Source of the DNA: Mugil cephalus
Taxonomy: Eukaryota > Chordata > Actinopteri > Mugiliformes > Mugilidae
Length of the DNA: 64,000 nucleotides
Direction of reading: 5' to 3'
NCBI RefSeq assembly: GCF_022458985.1
Contig: NC_061773.1
Coordinates: 2,176,001 to 2,240,000, forward strand
Of the stretch, positions 63,123 to 64,000 are shown piece by piece (position 1 is the stretch's first letter; each line of letters opens with the position of its first letter). The translations under genes and the position numbers were made by a program. The notes under the pieces are model-generated. The model was given only the letters and a program-made list of their open reading frames with translations. It did no database searches and had not been told where the DNA came from.

Positions 63123-64000
63123 GTAAGTGACATTTTTCAGACGTTGTCCAACTTGCCGTATCTGTGTCCTGCGTATGTGTATTTAAATGAATCTGTGCCT
63201 TCTAGGTATATGAATTTAGAATCAATTTATTATAGTATTGTGTAGTGATCTGAATGTTTTTTTGTCAAACCATGTCAGTATTGATGTGAATGTTTTACCT
63301 GTTAGCTGTTTGCTTATTGTCTGAACGTGGTCCATTCAAAAACCTGAATTTTAGGGAAAATATAACGTACACTAAACAAAATGCTAGATTATGACTAACA
63401 AAACATCTGACTTCTCACTTCTTCATAGTGTTTTGTTTTGATGATAAGAGACAGTGCATCAGTCATTAGGAGTTTCGGTTCCTCTCAGTGGGACGAGCGT
63501 TTTTTTGGTTTTGTTTTCTTTTTCCAGGGGATTTATAAACTGAAAATGTGTTAAAATCCCCTATCAGGTGTCTTTTTGTATTATGGTAAACAATAAATAA
63601 GCTAGTTCTAATGACTATAACCTGTTGCTATTTTGATAATTATAATAATTGTTTATCAGCCCAAAAATCTAAAATAGAAGCTTTTTAAAAATAAATAAAT
63701 ATATGCACGTTAGACTGTCAGGATCACACAAAATGGACTTTTTATAGGTGTCAACCTGGGCTCTGACATTTCTTTCAGTCGTGCGCCAACTACTGCAGGT
63801 GGTTGGGTTTGAGGTAACCCACTGATCACCATGTGTCTGCCAAAATGAATGTGGTTGATAAAAGTTTTTGTTGCAGTGGATGTTAATAATTGTAGAACAT
63901 TTGTCACACACGAAGCTTGTGTTTTTTTTTTTAACTTAAAAAATCTCTGAAATCTCAGAGCTGGCATGTGCTGTATTTTTAGTTTGCTGTGCATGAGCTG

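Noticed and set aside
1..64000. Endogenous retrovirus or other viral insertion
   Set aside because: No long terminal repeats, gag, protease or envelope-like frames were seen; the reverse-transcriptase remnants are of the LINE type.

Overview
This is vertebrate nuclear DNA, almost certainly from a ray-finned (teleost) fish. The coding regions are split by GT-AG introns. The GDF11 precursor is a clear vertebrate orthologue. The intergenic DNA carries fish-type repeats: Tc1-like transposons, jockey-clade LINE remnants, a tRNA-type SINE, a TTAA-flanked MITE and GATA/CA microsatellites. The species cannot be named from what I can see.

Layout, left to right. (1) 1-1888, plus strand: the last two coding exons of a villin-family gene (probably vil1), encoding the actin-binding headpiece; the intron between them holds a dead LINE and a GATA array. 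(2) 4514-8381, minus strand: a complete six-exon gene for a 317-residue coiled-coil protein that resembles the LRRFIP family and ends in a CAAX-type prenylation motif; its 3' end faces the villin gene. (3) 8600-15450: intergenic DNA with LINE and Tc1 remnants. (4) 15500-36080, plus strand: gdf11, three coding exons (415, 374 and 381 bp; 389 residues) with introns of 12.2 kb and 3.6 kb, a TATA/CCAAT promoter, an upstream-ORF-rich leader and a roughly 3 kb 3' UTR. (5) 36.1-50.4 kb: a gene-free interval with low-complexity tracts, a Tc1-like remnant and AT-rich stretches that may be regulatory. (6) 50533-51639, plus strand: an intact single-exon class A GPCR, closest by eye to GPR25, with GPR15 as the alternative. 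(7) 52.2-64 kb: no protein gene found; a SINE, a degenerate Tc1 element and some possible noncoding 5' exons of a gene lying beyond the right edge.

The genes do not form an operon or a pathway. GDF11 is a secreted TGF-beta ligand, the GPCR a cell-surface receptor, villin an actin regulator, and the LRRFIP-like protein a probable cytoplasmic or membrane-tethered adaptor.

I found no convincing evidence for a wholly new biological system. The items most worth checking are a perfect 25-bp hairpin in gdf11 intron 1, the CAAX end of the LRRFIP-like protein, two histidine substitutions in mature GDF11, a NAGNAG acceptor at gdf11 exon 3, several upstream ORFs in its leader, and an exact PBX-MEIS-type decamer in its intron 1. 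All exon boundaries were read by eye from splice signals, reading frame and family resemblance; no alignment or transcript data were available.
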